Assembly: GCF_011065895.1 (NCBI RefSeq)
Contig: NZ_JAALCR010000016.1
Coordinates: 124,001-188,000, forward strand
From: Paludisphaera rhizosphaerae
Lineage (GTDB): Bacteria; Planctomycetota; Planctomycetia; Isosphaerales; Isosphaeraceae
Direction: 5' to 3'
Length of the DNA: 64,000 bases
Positions 17,449 to 26,893 of this stretch are shown here, in pieces. Under the pieces are notes generated by a model. The model did not search any database. It had not been told where the DNA came from and saw only the letters and a list, made by a program, of their open reading frames with translations. Numbering within the stretch: position 1 is the first letter of the stretch; every line of letters begins with the position of its first letter. Made by a program: the position numbers and the translations under genes.

Positions 17449-19863
17449 ATGCCTGAGAGTCGCCCCCGGACCTCGCTGAAAAGCGAGACGCCCACGGAAA
17501 CCCCCGCCGAAACGCGCCGTTGGCCGCTGGCCGCGACGGTCGCCGTGTTCATCGGGGCGCTTGCGGTTTTGGTCCCGACGACGGGCGATTTCGGCGTCAC
17601 CTGGGACGAGCCGGCGTATCGCTACAGCCAGTCGATTTCCGCGCAGTGGTGGCGGCAATGGGCCTCGGTCCGATCGTGGGGCGACGTCGAAGCACAACTG
17701 GACGCCGACGCCCTTCTCTATTACTGGCCCTACGCCCGGTTCGGAATCAACTTCCATCCGCCGCTGGCCGGCCAGCTCAGCCTGGCGGCGAGCGCAGCGA
17801 CCGGCACGGTGATGAAGGATTACCCGTCCCGACGGATGGCGTCGGTCATCGAATTCGCACTCACGATCGCGATCGGGTGCCACTTCCTGGCCAGGCGGTA
17901 CGGCTCGCTCGTCGGCCTGACGATGGCCGGGGCGCTTCTGTTCATGCCTCGGGTCCACGGTCAGGCGCATCTGCTCGATACCGACATCCCCGGGCTGTTC
18001 ATCTGGGCCTGCACGGCGCTGGCGTTCTGGAAGGGGCTGAATGAGCCCGACTCCCGCCGCTGGCGAGTTCTGGTCGGCGTGCTGATGGGGTTGGCGTTTC
18101 TGGAGAAGATGGCGGCGGTGGCGGTGCTCCTGCCGCTGCTCGTCTGGCTCTTCGCATCTCGGCTGCCGATCGCCTTCACGAAGCGAGCCGGCAAGGGCGC
18201 CTGGATCGACGCGGCGGTCACACTCTTCCCGATGCTCATCCCTCTGGGCGTGGCCTTCGTGGAGATCCAACTCCTCCAGCGCAGGCTGCCTCCTCCCTCG
18301 CAGACGGACCTCTTCTTCCAGGCGACGCCGAAACCGGCCGTATTCATACCTGGCGCAATTCTCGCGATCCCGCTGATCGTTTGGGGGTTGAGGAGGCTTC
18401 TGGGACGGCTTCGATCGAAGAGTCCGATCTGGGGCGTCGAGCGGCCGGGGCTGGAGACGTTCGCGTCGATTCTGGCCTTCGCTCCGGTCGTCGGCTGGCT
18501 CGGGAATCCGGCCTGGTGGCGCGAGACCATCGTCCGGATGACGCACTACTACACCCTGAGCAATGACCGTCAGGGCGCCCTGCCGGACATCCTGATCCTC
18601 TACGCGGGGCAGATCTACAAATTCAGCCTCCCCTGGCACAACGGCTGGGTGCTCGCGGCGATCACGGTTCCGCTGACGATTCTGCTGGCCGGAATCGTCG
18701 GAGTCGTCTGGGGCTTGCGGGGATGGAGAACCGATCGGCTGCCCCTCTATTTCCTGCTCCACATGCTCACCCTGCCGGCGCTTCGGATGCTCCACACGCC
18801 GGCCCACGACGGCGTCCGGCTCCTGCTCCCGACCTTCTTCTTTCTGGCGGGCTTCGCGGGATGGGGCGTCGCCTGGATGGGGGCGGCCGTCGCGCGTCGG
18901 GTCCGATGGGGAGGCGTTCTCACCGCCGCGGCCGTGCTGCTGCCGGCCCTGGTGTCGCTCGTCAGCATCCATCCCTATGAGCTGTCGTACTACAACATCC
19001 TGGTCGGCGGCACGCCCGGAGCCTGGCGGCGCGGGTTTGAGATGACTTACTGGTACGACGCCTTCACACCGGCCGTGATCCGGGATCTCAACGAAAAGCT
19101 GCCGACGGGCGCGGAACTGGACTACCTCAGCGACAAGACCGATACGTCGATGCAGGTCTTCAGCGACCTTCAGGCCCTGGGGCATCTTCGGCCCGACATC
19201 GTGCTGGGCCGGCGGGCCCGAGAACGGTTCCCCTACGTGATCCTGCTGAGCCAGGATTCCAAGGCCACGGCGTTCACCCGTCTCCTCTTCGTGACGAAGC
19301 CCTGGTACGCCTCGGAGCCCGCGCAGATCGGCGGGCTTCGGATCTTGACGATCGCCGATCCGGTCGCCGTTTCTCGAGCCTGGGCGCTCAACCTGCTCCT
19401 CGACGCTCCCGCCGAGCATCGCCCGCCGCCGCCGACCGCCCCGGGTTGGGTTCACGACCTCGCTCCGTTCCTCAAACGGTTCTGGGGGGAGGGCCTCCAG
19501 CTCGACGACCCCCTGGGCGTGAACACGAAGGTCCTCGAATGGGCGCGCAACGACCCCGAGGGTTTGAAGGCCGCCGCGCGAAAGCTCATCGACGGAAAGG
19601 ACGGCGAGAAGGACCAAGGAGTCGCGCGGCTGTCGCGGCTCCTCGTCCCGGTGACGAACGGCGTCCCCAGCCCTCTCCGCACGGAATTGCTCGAGCAACT
19701 CCGCGCAGCGCGCCCCGAGGGGCTGATCGAGGCCGTCGAGATCGTGACCGCACACCCCGACGCCGTCGCCGAGGTCATCACCCGATACCCCTACACCGAC
19801 CCGGCCAGCCTCGGCGGTTATCTGGATCGCGACCTGACGACCGAGCGAATCGCCCACCCCTGA
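17449..19863 (+). CDS. GT-C type membrane glycosyltransferase
   Basis: An 804-residue polytopic membrane protein with about a dozen hydrophobic segments and a 200-residue soluble C-terminal part. The first transmembrane segment is followed by GVTWDEPAY; an acidic pair in the first extracytoplasmic loop is the catalytic hallmark of GT-C enzymes (PMT/ArnT/GT39/GT83 type) that use polyprenyl-phosphate sugars. It should act on the outer face of the cytoplasmic membrane; donor and acceptor unknown. The ATG at 17449 has GAGG eight bases upstream. An earlier in-frame ATG at 17326 would prepend 41 charged residues and is less likely. It is followed by a hairpin at 19931 and a long non-coding stretch. 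Confidence 0.8.
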   Translation: MPESRPRTSLKSETPTETPAETRRWPLAATVAVFIGALAVLVPTTGDFGVTWDEPAYRYSQSISAQWWRQWASVRSWGDVEAQLDADALLYYWPYARFGINFHPPLAGQLSLAASAATGTVMKDYPSRRMASVIEFALTIAIGCHFLARRYGSLVGLTMAGALLFMPRVHGQAHLLDTDIPGLFIWACTALAFWKGLNEPDSRRWRVLVGVLMGLAFLEKMAAVAVLLPLLVWLFASRLPIAFTKRAGKGAWIDAAVTLFPMLIPLGVAFVEIQLLQRRLPPPSQTDLFFQATPKPAVFIPGAILAIPLIVWGLRRLLGRLRSKSPIWGVERPGLETFASILAFAPVVGWLGNPAWWRETIVRMTHYYTLSNDRQGALPDILILYAGQIYKFSLPWHNGWVLAAITVPLTILLAGIVGVVWGLRGWRTDRLPLYFLLHMLTLPALRMLHTPAHDGVRLLLPTFFFLAGFAGWGVAWMGAAVARRVRWGGVLTAAAVLLPALVSLVSIHPYELSYYNILVGGTPGAWRRGFEMTYWYDAFTPAVIRDLNEKLPTGAELDYLSDKTDTSMQVFSDLQALGHLRPDIVLGRRARERFPYVILLSQDSKATAFTRLLFVTKPWYASEPAQIGGLRILTIADPVAVSRAWALNLLLDAPAEHRPPPPTAPGWVHDLAPFLKRFWGEGLQLDDPLGVNTKVLEWARNDPEGLKAAARKLIDGKDGEKDQGVARLSRLLVPVTNGVPSPLRTELLEQLRAARPEGLIEAVEIVTAHPDAVAEVITRYPYTDPASLGGYLDRDLTTERIAHP

Positions 19864-20497
19864 GCCGATTCGCTCACCAATCGTCGATCCGTGGTATGGT
19901 TCAGATAGATAGCCGGTGTGGGAGAGGTGCGCGCCAAACCCCTCCACGGAGGGTGGCGCGGCCCACCGTCCGGAGCCGTCGCGAAGTCACACGTTCGAGC
20001 GGTGGACGGCGCCATCCCACGGGAGCCCACCAAAAACGCGTCAGAACAAGCAGCCACAGTTCCGCGAAAGTCGACAAACGAACCCATCGGGATTGCGATG
20101 TAAAGATCGATGGTCAAAAGAGTTGCAGGTCGATCACGGCACCCGCTGAACCCAAATCGAAGCCAATCACCCGCCCAGACTTGCCGGTCCAAACCGCCAT
20201 TGACCGGCGTGGCTTGCCGGCGGGGAAGGGGAGCCAGATCGATCTGCGAAACGGAACAACGAGGGCTCAGGGCGTGCGAAGTTGAGCGAGCGAAGCCAAC
20301 TCGGTTTGCTTGCAAGGGTTTTTCATAGAAGGCCTTGCGACGATTGTCTTTCGTCGAACGGACCCAAAATCGAAGCCGATTGCGTCGAGGACGCCAGGTC
20401 CGACGACATCGACACGCGGAATGACCCTTTCTGTACGCAAGATCAGTGTATAAAATGAAGGGTTTGGAGGACGGTCGAGCGTCCGGGGAGGGGTGAG
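19864..20497. other. Long intergenic region before mutL
   Basis: About 630 bases without a convincing gene. A terminator-like hairpin sits near its left end. A degenerate direct repeat occurs at about 20152-20171 and 20366-20385 (CCCAAATCGAAGCCAAT and CCCAAAATCGAAGCCGAT). A TATAAA box lies at 20449-20454 but lacks a good -35. The short frames here have no recognisable domain. It may contain decayed sequence or an RNA I cannot identify. Confidence 0.5.
19931..19959 (+). terminator. Terminator-like hairpin after the glycosyltransferase
   Basis: Eleven paired bases in two blocks (GCGCCA with TGGCGC, then CCCTC with GAGGG), a 3-base bulge and a CACG loop, 67 bases after the stop codon. No U-tract follows, so it may be a weak or Rho-assisted terminator, or a processing structure. 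Confidence 0.4.
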
Positions 20498-22483
20498 ATG
20501 GGTGTCATCCAAAAACTGCCGCCGTCGGTGGTGAATCAGATCGCCGCGGGCGAGGTCGTGGAGCGCCCGGCTTCGGTCGTCAAGGAGATGATGGAGAACG
20601 CGATCGACGCCAAGGCCCGTCGGCTGGAGGTGAGCGTCGAGCGCGGGGGGAAGGACCTGATCCGGATCGCCGACGACGGCGAGGGGATGTCGCCCGAGGA
20701 TCTCCCGCTGGCCTTCACCCCCCATGCGACGAGCAAGCTCCAGACGGCCGAGGATCTCCACCGGGTGCGCACCCTTGGGTTCCGAGGCGAAGCTCTGGCG
20801 GCCATCGCCGAGATCTCCAAGGTGCGCTGCCAGACTCGGCGGGCCGACGCTTCGGAGGGGTCGGAGGTCCAGATCGAGGCCGGCGTCGCGGGGCCGATCA
20901 AGAGCTGCGGCTGCCCGGTCGGCACCGTCATGGAGGTCCGCAACCTCTTTTTCAACACGCCGGTACGGCGCGCCTTCCTGAAGTCGGATTCGACCGAGGC
21001 CGGGCACGTCGCCGAGACCTTCGCTCGGGTCGCCCTGGCGCATCCCGAGGTCCACATGACCTTTCGGTCGTCGGGGAAGATCGTCCACGACCTGCCGGCC
21101 GTCGCCGGGATCCGGGAGCGGATCGCCGCCTTTTTCGGCCGTGAGTTGGCTGAGTCGCTCCTCTGGGTCGAGGGGAAGCTCGATCAGACGAGCCTCTGGG
21201 GATACGTCGGCCACCCCTCGCAGAGCCGGTCCAGCACGAAGGGCCAGTATCTGTTCCTGGGCGGCCGGTACGTCCGCGACCGCAGCCTGAGCCACGCCCT
21301 CAACGAGGCTTATCGCGGGTTGTTGATGGTGGGCCGGAATCCCGTGGCCTTCCTCAACCTGGAAATCCCCCCCGAGGAGGTGGACGTGAACGTCCACCCG
21401 ACCAAGATTGAGGTCCGATTCCGCGACCCCCAGCGCGTCTACAGCCACCTCCTCTCCACGCTCCGTCAGACGTTCCTCGGCAGCGACTTGCACAGCCGGC
21501 TTCAGCCAGTCCCCGGCGGCAAGCCGACCGGCCCGCCGACGCCCGTCGTCGAGGAGCCTGCCCCGTCCTGGTCGCCTCCGGCAAACCGGCCGACGCCGAC
21601 TCCTCCGGCGAGTCCGGCCTTCAACCTGGACTCCGAACCGGCCGACCGTCAGGAGATCGCCGCGTGGTTCCAACCCTCGCGGAAGCCGGCCTCGCCGCCG
21701 ATGATCCCGGACTCCGTCGGTCAGATCCAGCCGCCGGAATGGTCGCACTCGCTGCCGGGCCGGTTCGAGTTCGCCAAGGGGGAAGCGTTCAACGAGTTCT
21801 CATCGTTGGAGGAACGGCGCGACGAGGCCCCGATCCAGGCAGCGCCTTCCCCTGCGCCGGTCCGGCTCGAGCCCGCCCGCCCGGAGCCTCGCCGCGAGGT
21901 CGATCCCGTCGGCCACGCGAAGGCCATCCAGGTCCACGACAGCTACCTGATCGCCGAGACGAGCGAGGGGATGATGGTCATCGACCAGCACGCCCTCCAC
22001 GAGCGGATCATCTACGAGGAGCTGCGCAAGCGCGTGGCGGAAGGGCGCGTCGAGTCGCAGGGGCTGCTGGTCCCGGAGCCCGTCCACATGGCGGCCGATG
22101 AGGCGGCCGTCGTGCTGGAGCATGCCGACCTGCTGGCGACGCTGGGCCTGGAGATCGAGGGATTCGGCGGCGACACGGTTCTCGTTCGGAGTGTCCCCGC
22201 GATGCTCTCCGGCCTCCAGCCCGACCGGCTGCTGCACGATCTGGGCGAGCATCTGGCGACGCAGCCGATTCCTCCCACGCGCGACGGGTTGGTGGCCGAG
22301 CTGCTCCACATGGTCTCGTGCAAGGCGGCCATCAAGGCAGGGCAGAAACTGACGGCCGAGGAGATCGACGCGCTGCTTGAACGCCGCGAACTGGCCGCTG
22401 ATGCTCATCATTGTCCACATGGCCGCCCTACGGCTCTGATTTTCACCAAGAGTGAATTGGAGAAGCAGTTTGGGCGTATCTGA
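20498..22483 (+). CDS. mutL: DNA mismatch repair protein MutL, endonuclease type
   Basis: Matchmaker ATPase of mismatch repair. The 661 residues hold an N-terminal GHKL ATPase (NQIAAGEVVERPASVVKE, DDGEGM, GFRGEAL), a Pro-rich linker (about 340-455), and a C-terminal dimerisation domain. That domain contains DQHALHERIIYE near residue 495, which fits the DQHA(X)2E(X)4E metal-binding endonuclease motif, and a late HHCPHGRP motif. MutL proteins with these motifs nick DNA themselves, so this organism probably uses MutH-independent repair. Start supported by GGGGAGGGG just upstream. mutS is not in the window; aroDE follows after 132 bases. Confidence 0.97.
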   Translation: MGVIQKLPPSVVNQIAAGEVVERPASVVKEMMENAIDAKARRLEVSVERGGKDLIRIADDGEGMSPEDLPLAFTPHATSKLQTAEDLHRVRTLGFRGEALAAIAEISKVRCQTRRADASEGSEVQIEAGVAGPIKSCGCPVGTVMEVRNLFFNTPVRRAFLKSDSTEAGHVAETFARVALAHPEVHMTFRSSGKIVHDLPAVAGIRERIAAFFGRELAESLLWVEGKLDQTSLWGYVGHPSQSRSSTKGQYLFLGGRYVRDRSLSHALNEAYRGLLMVGRNPVAFLNLEIPPEEVDVNVHPTKIEVRFRDPQRVYSHLLSTLRQTFLGSDLHSRLQPVPGGKPTGPPTPVVEEPAPSWSPPANRPTPTPPASPAFNLDSEPADRQEIAAWFQPSRKPASPPMIPDSVGQIQPPEWSHSLPGRFEFAKGEAFNEFSSLEERRDEAPIQAAPSPAPVRLEPARPEPRREVDPVGHAKAIQVHDSYLIAETSEGMMVIDQHALHERIIYEELRKRVAEGRVESQGLLVPEPVHMAADEAAVVLEHADLLATLGLEIEGFGGDTVLVRSVPAMLSGLQPDRLLHDLGEHLATQPIPPTRDGLVAELLHMVSCKAAIKAGQKLTAEEIDALLERRELAADAHHCPHGRPTALIFTKSELEKQFGRI

Positions 22484-22615
22484 AACGCTTGCGGGCTTGC
22501 TCTATCCACCCCCCGGCCGGCTGTCGTAAAATCGGCGGCGGGTCGGGCCGATGCGAGCCGTAAAGGTCGAACGGATAAGCAAAAGCGGTCCCCCCGAGGC
22601 GGAGAGTTTCCGACG

Positions 22616-24124
22616 ATGGCTGTGATCTGTACGACGATCGGGCGGGGCCGGCATTCCTCGCTTCTGGAGGAGTGGAAGGCCGCGGCTGAGGCTGGGGCCG
22701 ACATGGTGGAGCTTCGCGTCGACTGCCTCCGACGCGACCCCGACCTGAAACGAATCCTCAAGGTGCGGCACACCCCCTGCGTCTTCACGCTCCGTCGCGG
22801 CGCCGACGGCGGCATGTGGCGGGGCGATGAGGAGAAGCGCAGGCAACTCCTGCGTGAAGCCATCGTGATGGGCGTCGACTACGTCGATCTGGAGAGCGAC
22901 GTCGCCGGCGACATCCGTCGGTACGGCAGCACCAAGCGGCTGGTCAGCTATCACAACCTCAAGAAGGTCCCCGACGACCTCGACGAGGTGGTCGGCAAGT
23001 GCAACGAGTGCGACCCCGACGTCGTCAAGATCGCCGTCGCCGCCGGCTCGCTCGCCGAGGCCTCGCGAGTCCTCCATCTCGGCGTCGGCGCCAAGCACCC
23101 GATGATCACGATCGCGATGGGTGAACGGAATCTGTTCACCCGTATTCTCAACGCCAAGTACGGCGCTCCGTTCACCTACGCCGGCTTCAACCCCGAGCGC
23201 GTCTTCGCCCCGGGCATGCCGTATCTGAATGAACTGAAGCGGGACTTCTTCTACGACCAGATCAACGCCGAGACCGAGGTCTACGGCGTGCTCGGCGATC
23301 CCATCGGCCACAGCCTGAGCCCGGCCGTCCACAACACGGCGTTCCGACATCTCGGGCTGAACAAGGTCATGGTCCCCTTCCAGGTCGCCAAGGGGGGACT
23401 GGAAGAGTTCTTCCGCGAACTGGCCTGGGTCGGAATCAAGGGGTGCAGCGTCACCATCCCCCACAAGGAAGACCTCATCCCCTTGCTCCAACACAAGGAG
23501 AACGCCGTCGAACGCGTCGGCGCGTGCAATACGGTGGTGATCGCCGCGGACGGGTCGAAGACGGGCTATAACACCGACTATCGGGCGTCGATGGATTCGC
23601 TCGAAGAGCTTATGGGGAAGAGCGAGGCGCCCGACGCCCCCAGCCCGCTGCTCGACAAGCAGGCCCTGATCCTGGGCGCCGGCGGCGTGGCCCGCTCGAT
23701 CGCCTTCGGCCTCCAGCGCCGTGGGGCCGCGGTCACCATCATGAACCGCCACGACGAACGCGGGAAGCAACTCGCAGAAGACGTCGGCTGCAAATCGGCG
23801 AACTGGTCCCAGCGAGCGACCCAGATCGTCGATATCGTCGTCAACTGCACCCCGGTCGGGATGCACCCGAACGTCGATGACACGCCGATGCCCCCTTCGG
23901 CGTTCCCGAGGTCGGAGATCATCGTCTTCGACACGATCTACCACCCCGAGAACACGATGATGCTCAAGCTGGCTCGCCAGCGAGGGTGCAAGACGCTGAC
24001 GGGCGTGGACATGTTCGTCCGCCAGGCGGCACTGCAGTTCAAGCTGTACACGGGCCAGGACGCCCCCGTCGATGTGATGCGGAGCGTCATGAAGCGCAAA
24101 CTGGGCCACCTGAAGGACGCATGA
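22616..24124 (+). CDS. aroDE: Bifunctional 3-dehydroquinate dehydratase / shikimate dehydrogenase
   Basis: A fusion catalysing the third and fourth steps of the shikimate pathway. Residues 1 to about 215 are a type I (Schiff-base) dehydroquinase: ELRVDC, the catalytic His in SYHNLKK, and the Schiff-base Lys in VVKIAVAAG. Residues from about 222 are shikimate dehydrogenase: GVLGDPIGHSLSPAVHN at the substrate site and the dinucleotide motif GAGGVARS. The AroD-AroE order matches the plant-type arrangement. A GGAG lies upstream of the ATG. The stop overlaps the start of aroK (ATGA), so consecutive pathway steps are coupled in translation. Confidence 0.95.
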   Translation: MAVICTTIGRGRHSSLLEEWKAAAEAGADMVELRVDCLRRDPDLKRILKVRHTPCVFTLRRGADGGMWRGDEEKRRQLLREAIVMGVDYVDLESDVAGDIRRYGSTKRLVSYHNLKKVPDDLDEVVGKCNECDPDVVKIAVAAGSLAEASRVLHLGVGAKHPMITIAMGERNLFTRILNAKYGAPFTYAGFNPERVFAPGMPYLNELKRDFFYDQINAETEVYGVLGDPIGHSLSPAVHNTAFRHLGLNKVMVPFQVAKGGLEEFFRELAWVGIKGCSVTIPHKEDLIPLLQHKENAVERVGACNTVVIAADGSKTGYNTDYRASMDSLEELMGKSEAPDAPSPLLDKQALILGAGGVARSIAFGLQRRGAAVTIMNRHDERGKQLAEDVGCKSANWSQRATQIVDIVVNCTPVGMHPNVDDTPMPPSAFPRSEIIVFDTIYHPENTMMLKLARQRGCKTLTGVDMFVRQAALQFKLYTGQDAPVDVMRSVMKRKLGHLKDA

Positions 24125-24717
24125 GTCTGCCATCGATGAGCGAAGCGACGAAGGGGTCGGGCCTGGTGCTGGTGGGCTATCGCGGCACGGGGAAATCGAC
24201 GGTCGGCCGGCTCCTCGCCGAGCGGACCGGGCGGACGTTCTTCGACGTCGACGACGAGATCGTCGCCCGCGCAGGACGGACCATCCGGGCGATCTTCGAG
24301 GAGTCCGGCGAGCCCGTCTTCCGCGAGTTGGAAGAGGCCGTGGTCCGCGACCTGACCAAGACCCACCCCGGGGCCGTTCTGGGAACCGGCGGCGGGACGA
24401 TCCTGCGCGAGTCGAACCGCCAGGCGCTCCGGTCGTTCGGCCTCGTCGCCTGGCTCCGCGCCGAGGCCGACGAACTGGCCCGCAGGCTGGAAGCCGACGC
24501 GATCACCCGTGAGCATCGACCGGCCCTGACCTCCAAGGGGACGCTCGAAGAGATCGTCGAGGTGCTCGCGTATCGGACCCCGTTCTACGAGGAGGTCGCC
24601 CACGTCGCCGTCGACGCCCAAACGCATGGGCCGGCGGAGGTCGCCGACCTGATCCTGGATCACTGGAAGCCGTCGAAGGGTCAGACGCTGGCGGAGGGAG
24701 CCCCCTCGTGTTCGTAA
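24121..24717 (+). CDS. aroK: Shikimate kinase
   Basis: Phosphorylates shikimate, the step after AroE. 198 residues with the Walker A loop GYRGTGKST near residue 19, the shikimate-site DVDDEI, GTGGG, and a lid region with REHRPAL. It starts inside the aroDE stop codon and its own last 10 bases overlap the prepilin peptidase start at 24708. The N-terminus is about 10 residues longer than in many family members but is fixed by the overlap. Confidence 0.93.
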   Translation: MSLPSMSEATKGSGLVLVGYRGTGKSTVGRLLAERTGRTFFDVDDEIVARAGRTIRAIFEESGEPVFRELEEAVVRDLTKTHPGAVLGTGGGTILRESNRQALRSFGLVAWLRAEADELARRLEADAITREHRPALTSKGTLEEIVEVLAYRTPFYEEVAHVAVDAQTHGPAEVADLILDHWKPSKGQTLAEGAPSCS

Positions 24718-25658
24718 GCTGGCCGATCCTGGTCTTCCTGGGTTTCGGCGTCTTCTGCGTGGGGACGGTCGTCGGCAGCTTTCTGAACGTCTGCATCTAC
24801 CGTCTTCCCTGGCAGAAAAGCGTCATCTGGCCGGCCTCCCACTGCCCGCGATGCCACGGGGCGCTCTCGCCTAGCGACAACATCCCGATCATCGGCTGGA
24901 TCGCTCTCCGCGGCGAATGCCGGATGTGCGGCCTGCCGATCTCGGCCCGCTACCCGCTGATCGAGGCCCTGGTAGGCCTGCTGTTCCTGGGGCTTTACGT
25001 CGTCGACGTGCTTCTGGCGCCCACGGAAGCCTGGGGGCAGATCCCCGTCTCGGCCCTGGCGACCCTCGGTTACCACTGCCTTTTCATGGCCCTCCTCGTC
25101 GCGGCCACGTTCATCGACTACGACCTGATGATCATCCCCGACGAGGTCACAGTCACCGGGATGGTGCTGGGGATCGGTCTGGGGACGCTCTTCCCCTGGA
25201 TTCGCCCGGAGCCCTCGACGGCCGTCAGCCACTGGGCGGGGCTGGGCGTGGGGATCCTCGGCCTCCTGGCGGGGGCTGGGCTGACGGCTTTCATCCGGTC
25301 GTCGTTCTCGTTCCTGCTGCGTCGCGAGGCCATGGGATTTGGCGACGTGACCCTGATGGGAATGATCGGCGCGTTCCTGGGATGGCAGGCGGCCGTTTTG
25401 AGCTTCTTCCTCTTCCCATTCTTCGGCCTGGCCCATGCGGGCTGGAAGTTGATGAAGTACATCGGGAAACGGATGGCCGGCATCCAATCCTCGAGCGCCG
25501 ATCGCGAAATACCCGCAGGGCCTTACATTAGCATGGCCGCCGCGTTCTTGATGTACAGTTGGCCGTGGCTCTGGCCCCTCTGGGCCAGGAACCTCTTCGA
25601 GATGCTCCACGCCATCTTCTGGTTCATGCTGGGGGTGAACGTGGGGCCATTGCGATAA
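24708..25658 (+). CDS. Prepilin peptidase / N-methyltransferase (type IV leader peptidase)
   Basis: Membrane aspartic protease that cuts and usually methylates prepilin-like signal peptides for type IV pili or type II secretion. 316 residues; the N-terminal domain has GSFLNVCIYRLP and the zinc-binding pairs CPRC and CRMC, which indicate the methyltransferase part. The protease aspartates are in TFIDYDLMIIPD and GFGDVTLMGM. Seven or eight hydrophobic segments. It starts at a GTG with GGAG seven bases upstream, inside the end of aroK. Prepilins and secretion genes are not in the window, so the target set is unknown. Confidence 0.92.
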   Translation: MFVSWPILVFLGFGVFCVGTVVGSFLNVCIYRLPWQKSVIWPASHCPRCHGALSPSDNIPIIGWIALRGECRMCGLPISARYPLIEALVGLLFLGLYVVDVLLAPTEAWGQIPVSALATLGYHCLFMALLVAATFIDYDLMIIPDEVTVTGMVLGIGLGTLFPWIRPEPSTAVSHWAGLGVGILGLLAGAGLTAFIRSSFSFLLRREAMGFGDVTLMGMIGAFLGWQAAVLSFFLFPFFGLAHAGWKLMKYIGKRMAGIQSSSADREIPAGPYISMAAAFLMYSWPWLWPLWARNLFEMLHAIFWFMLGVNVGPLR

Positions 25659-25754
25659 CCTCGCGGCGAATCGGCGGGAACCGGGGGGGACGGCGAAGGC
25701 GTTTGCGGCTAGAATCCCGCGCGGGTCGTTCTGGAAGGGGAGGGAGGCGAGGCG

Positions 25755-26126
25755 ATGGCGTATCAATACAAGCGGCGCCGGCCGTCCATCATCCGGAACT
25801 TCTGGGTCTACCGTCGGCTGATCGGCACGGCCATGCTCATGGGCCTGATGCTCTGGTTCATCTGGGCCAACAACGAGCAGGTGAAGGTCTCATTTCCTTT
25901 TCGCATCGGGACTTACGATAGTTCCGTGGGCGTCGTCATTCTCCTCAGCGCCTTGTGCGGGTCACTCCTGACGGTGCTGGCGATGACGGTTTACTTCGCC
26001 CTTCGGAAGATCCGGTCGGGGCAGGCGCCCTCTGATACGGTGGAGACGTGCGATCTTGACGATGATCGGCCTCCGTCCGACTACGCGGCGAAAACTGAGG
26101 ACGGAATTCGCAATTCTCAATGGTGA
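25755..26126 (+). CDS. LapA-like (DUF1049) small membrane protein
   Basis: 123 residues: a basic N-terminus, two hydrophobic segments (about 23-42 and 57-80), and a short acidic cytoplasmic tail. The first segment, a loop containing VKVSFPFRIG, and the second segment fit the LapA-domain pattern, a family linked in some bacteria to lipopolysaccharide assembly. The ribosome-binding site GGGAGG is close upstream. It follows the prepilin peptidase by 96 bases, and a possible ATG of the next gene overlaps its stop. Confidence 0.75.
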   Translation: MAYQYKRRRPSIIRNFWVYRRLIGTAMLMGLMLWFIWANNEQVKVSFPFRIGTYDSSVGVVILLSALCGSLLTVLAMTVYFALRKIRSGQAPSDTVETCDLDDDRPPSDYAAKTEDGIRNSQW

Positions 26127-26239
26127 TTCGGTCGAAGATAAGACTAACGCCAATCACGTCCCCAGGTCACCGGATGCTCGCCGTGGCTCGCGAAACCCCT
26201 GGTAGAGACCCCTGGATCGATTCGCCGAACCTCCTCGGC

Positions 26240-26797
26240 ATGTGCGGAGGACGTTTGCTCGGTTTGCTGGCTGTTGCGCTGTTGGCTGGGTGCTCGGGCC
26301 GAGGGACTTACATCACGGGCGGCCCCTCTCAGGGCCAGCTCAAGTCGAGCCTCAGCCATCTGGAATACGAGAACGACCAGCTCAAGACGCAGGTCGCCCG
26401 GCTGAAGGAAGAGAATCGGACCTTCGAGGAGCGCCTGGTCCAGGAGCAACTCCACAACGGCGAGATCACCGCCAAGCTCGACAACGCCCGGAACCTCCTG
26501 CGCGACGGCGGCAATCCCGATTCCGACCTCGACGCCCCCCTGGCCGGCGCCCGCACTCTCCCCGCCGGACGCTCTTCCTCCACCAGAAGGAAAGCTCCCG
26601 CCGCTCAGATCTCGCAGGTCAAAGAGTCCGACGAGATCCCCCCCATCCGGATCGACGATGCGCCTCGCGGAAGCCGCTCCTCCTCGACCCGGTCGAAAAC
26701 CGCGAGGCCCCAGGACGACTCACTGGGCTTCAACGAAGACGACCTGCGCTGGACGCCGATCGCTCGCGACGACAAGTCGGCCGCGCCCAAGCGCTGA
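26240..26797 (+). CDS. Coiled-coil lipoprotein of unknown function
   Basis: 185 residues from the ATG at 26240, chosen because it gives a compact lipoprotein signal ending in LLAGC at residue 18. A heptad-rich coiled coil follows (about residues 32-90, with LEYENDQLKTQVARLKEEN), then a Ser/Arg/Pro-rich disordered tail with a repeated RSSSTR motif. A longer frame starts at 26120, overlapping the LapA-like stop, and cannot be ruled out; it would put 40 residues before the signal. Probably an envelope-anchored structural protein. Confidence 0.7.
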   Translation: MCGGRLLGLLAVALLAGCSGRGTYITGGPSQGQLKSSLSHLEYENDQLKTQVARLKEENRTFEERLVQEQLHNGEITAKLDNARNLLRDGGNPDSDLDAPLAGARTLPAGRSSSTRRKAPAAQISQVKESDEIPPIRIDDAPRGSRSSSTRSKTARPQDDSLGFNEDDLRWTPIARDDKSAAPKR

Positions 26798-26829
26798 GCT
26801 GGTCCGAACCCGTTCAGGTCGGTTGGCGT

Positions 26830-26844
26830 CGGACGACTCGTCCG
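26830..26844. promoter_or_regulatory. Palindrome upstream of hisH
   Basis: A perfect 15-base inverted repeat (CGGACGA, one base, TCGTCCG), 50 bases before hisH. It falls in the spacer of a weak promoter candidate (TTGGCG at 26823 and TACCAT at 26847, 18 apart), so it could be an operator. No family of regulator can be named. Confidence 0.3.
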
Positions 26845-26893
26845 GATACCATCGAATCCGGTACGAGTTTCGGTCTGAACACTGAGGCGGGGC

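Noticed and set aside
17320-19947. Minus-strand open frame of 875 codons
   Set aside because: Antisense shadow of the GT-C glycosyltransferase; Arg/Glu/Gln-rich low complexity with no recognisable motif.
20449-20454. TATAAA box upstream of mutL
   Set aside because: No acceptable -35 hexamer at 16-18 bases; not strong enough to call a promoter.
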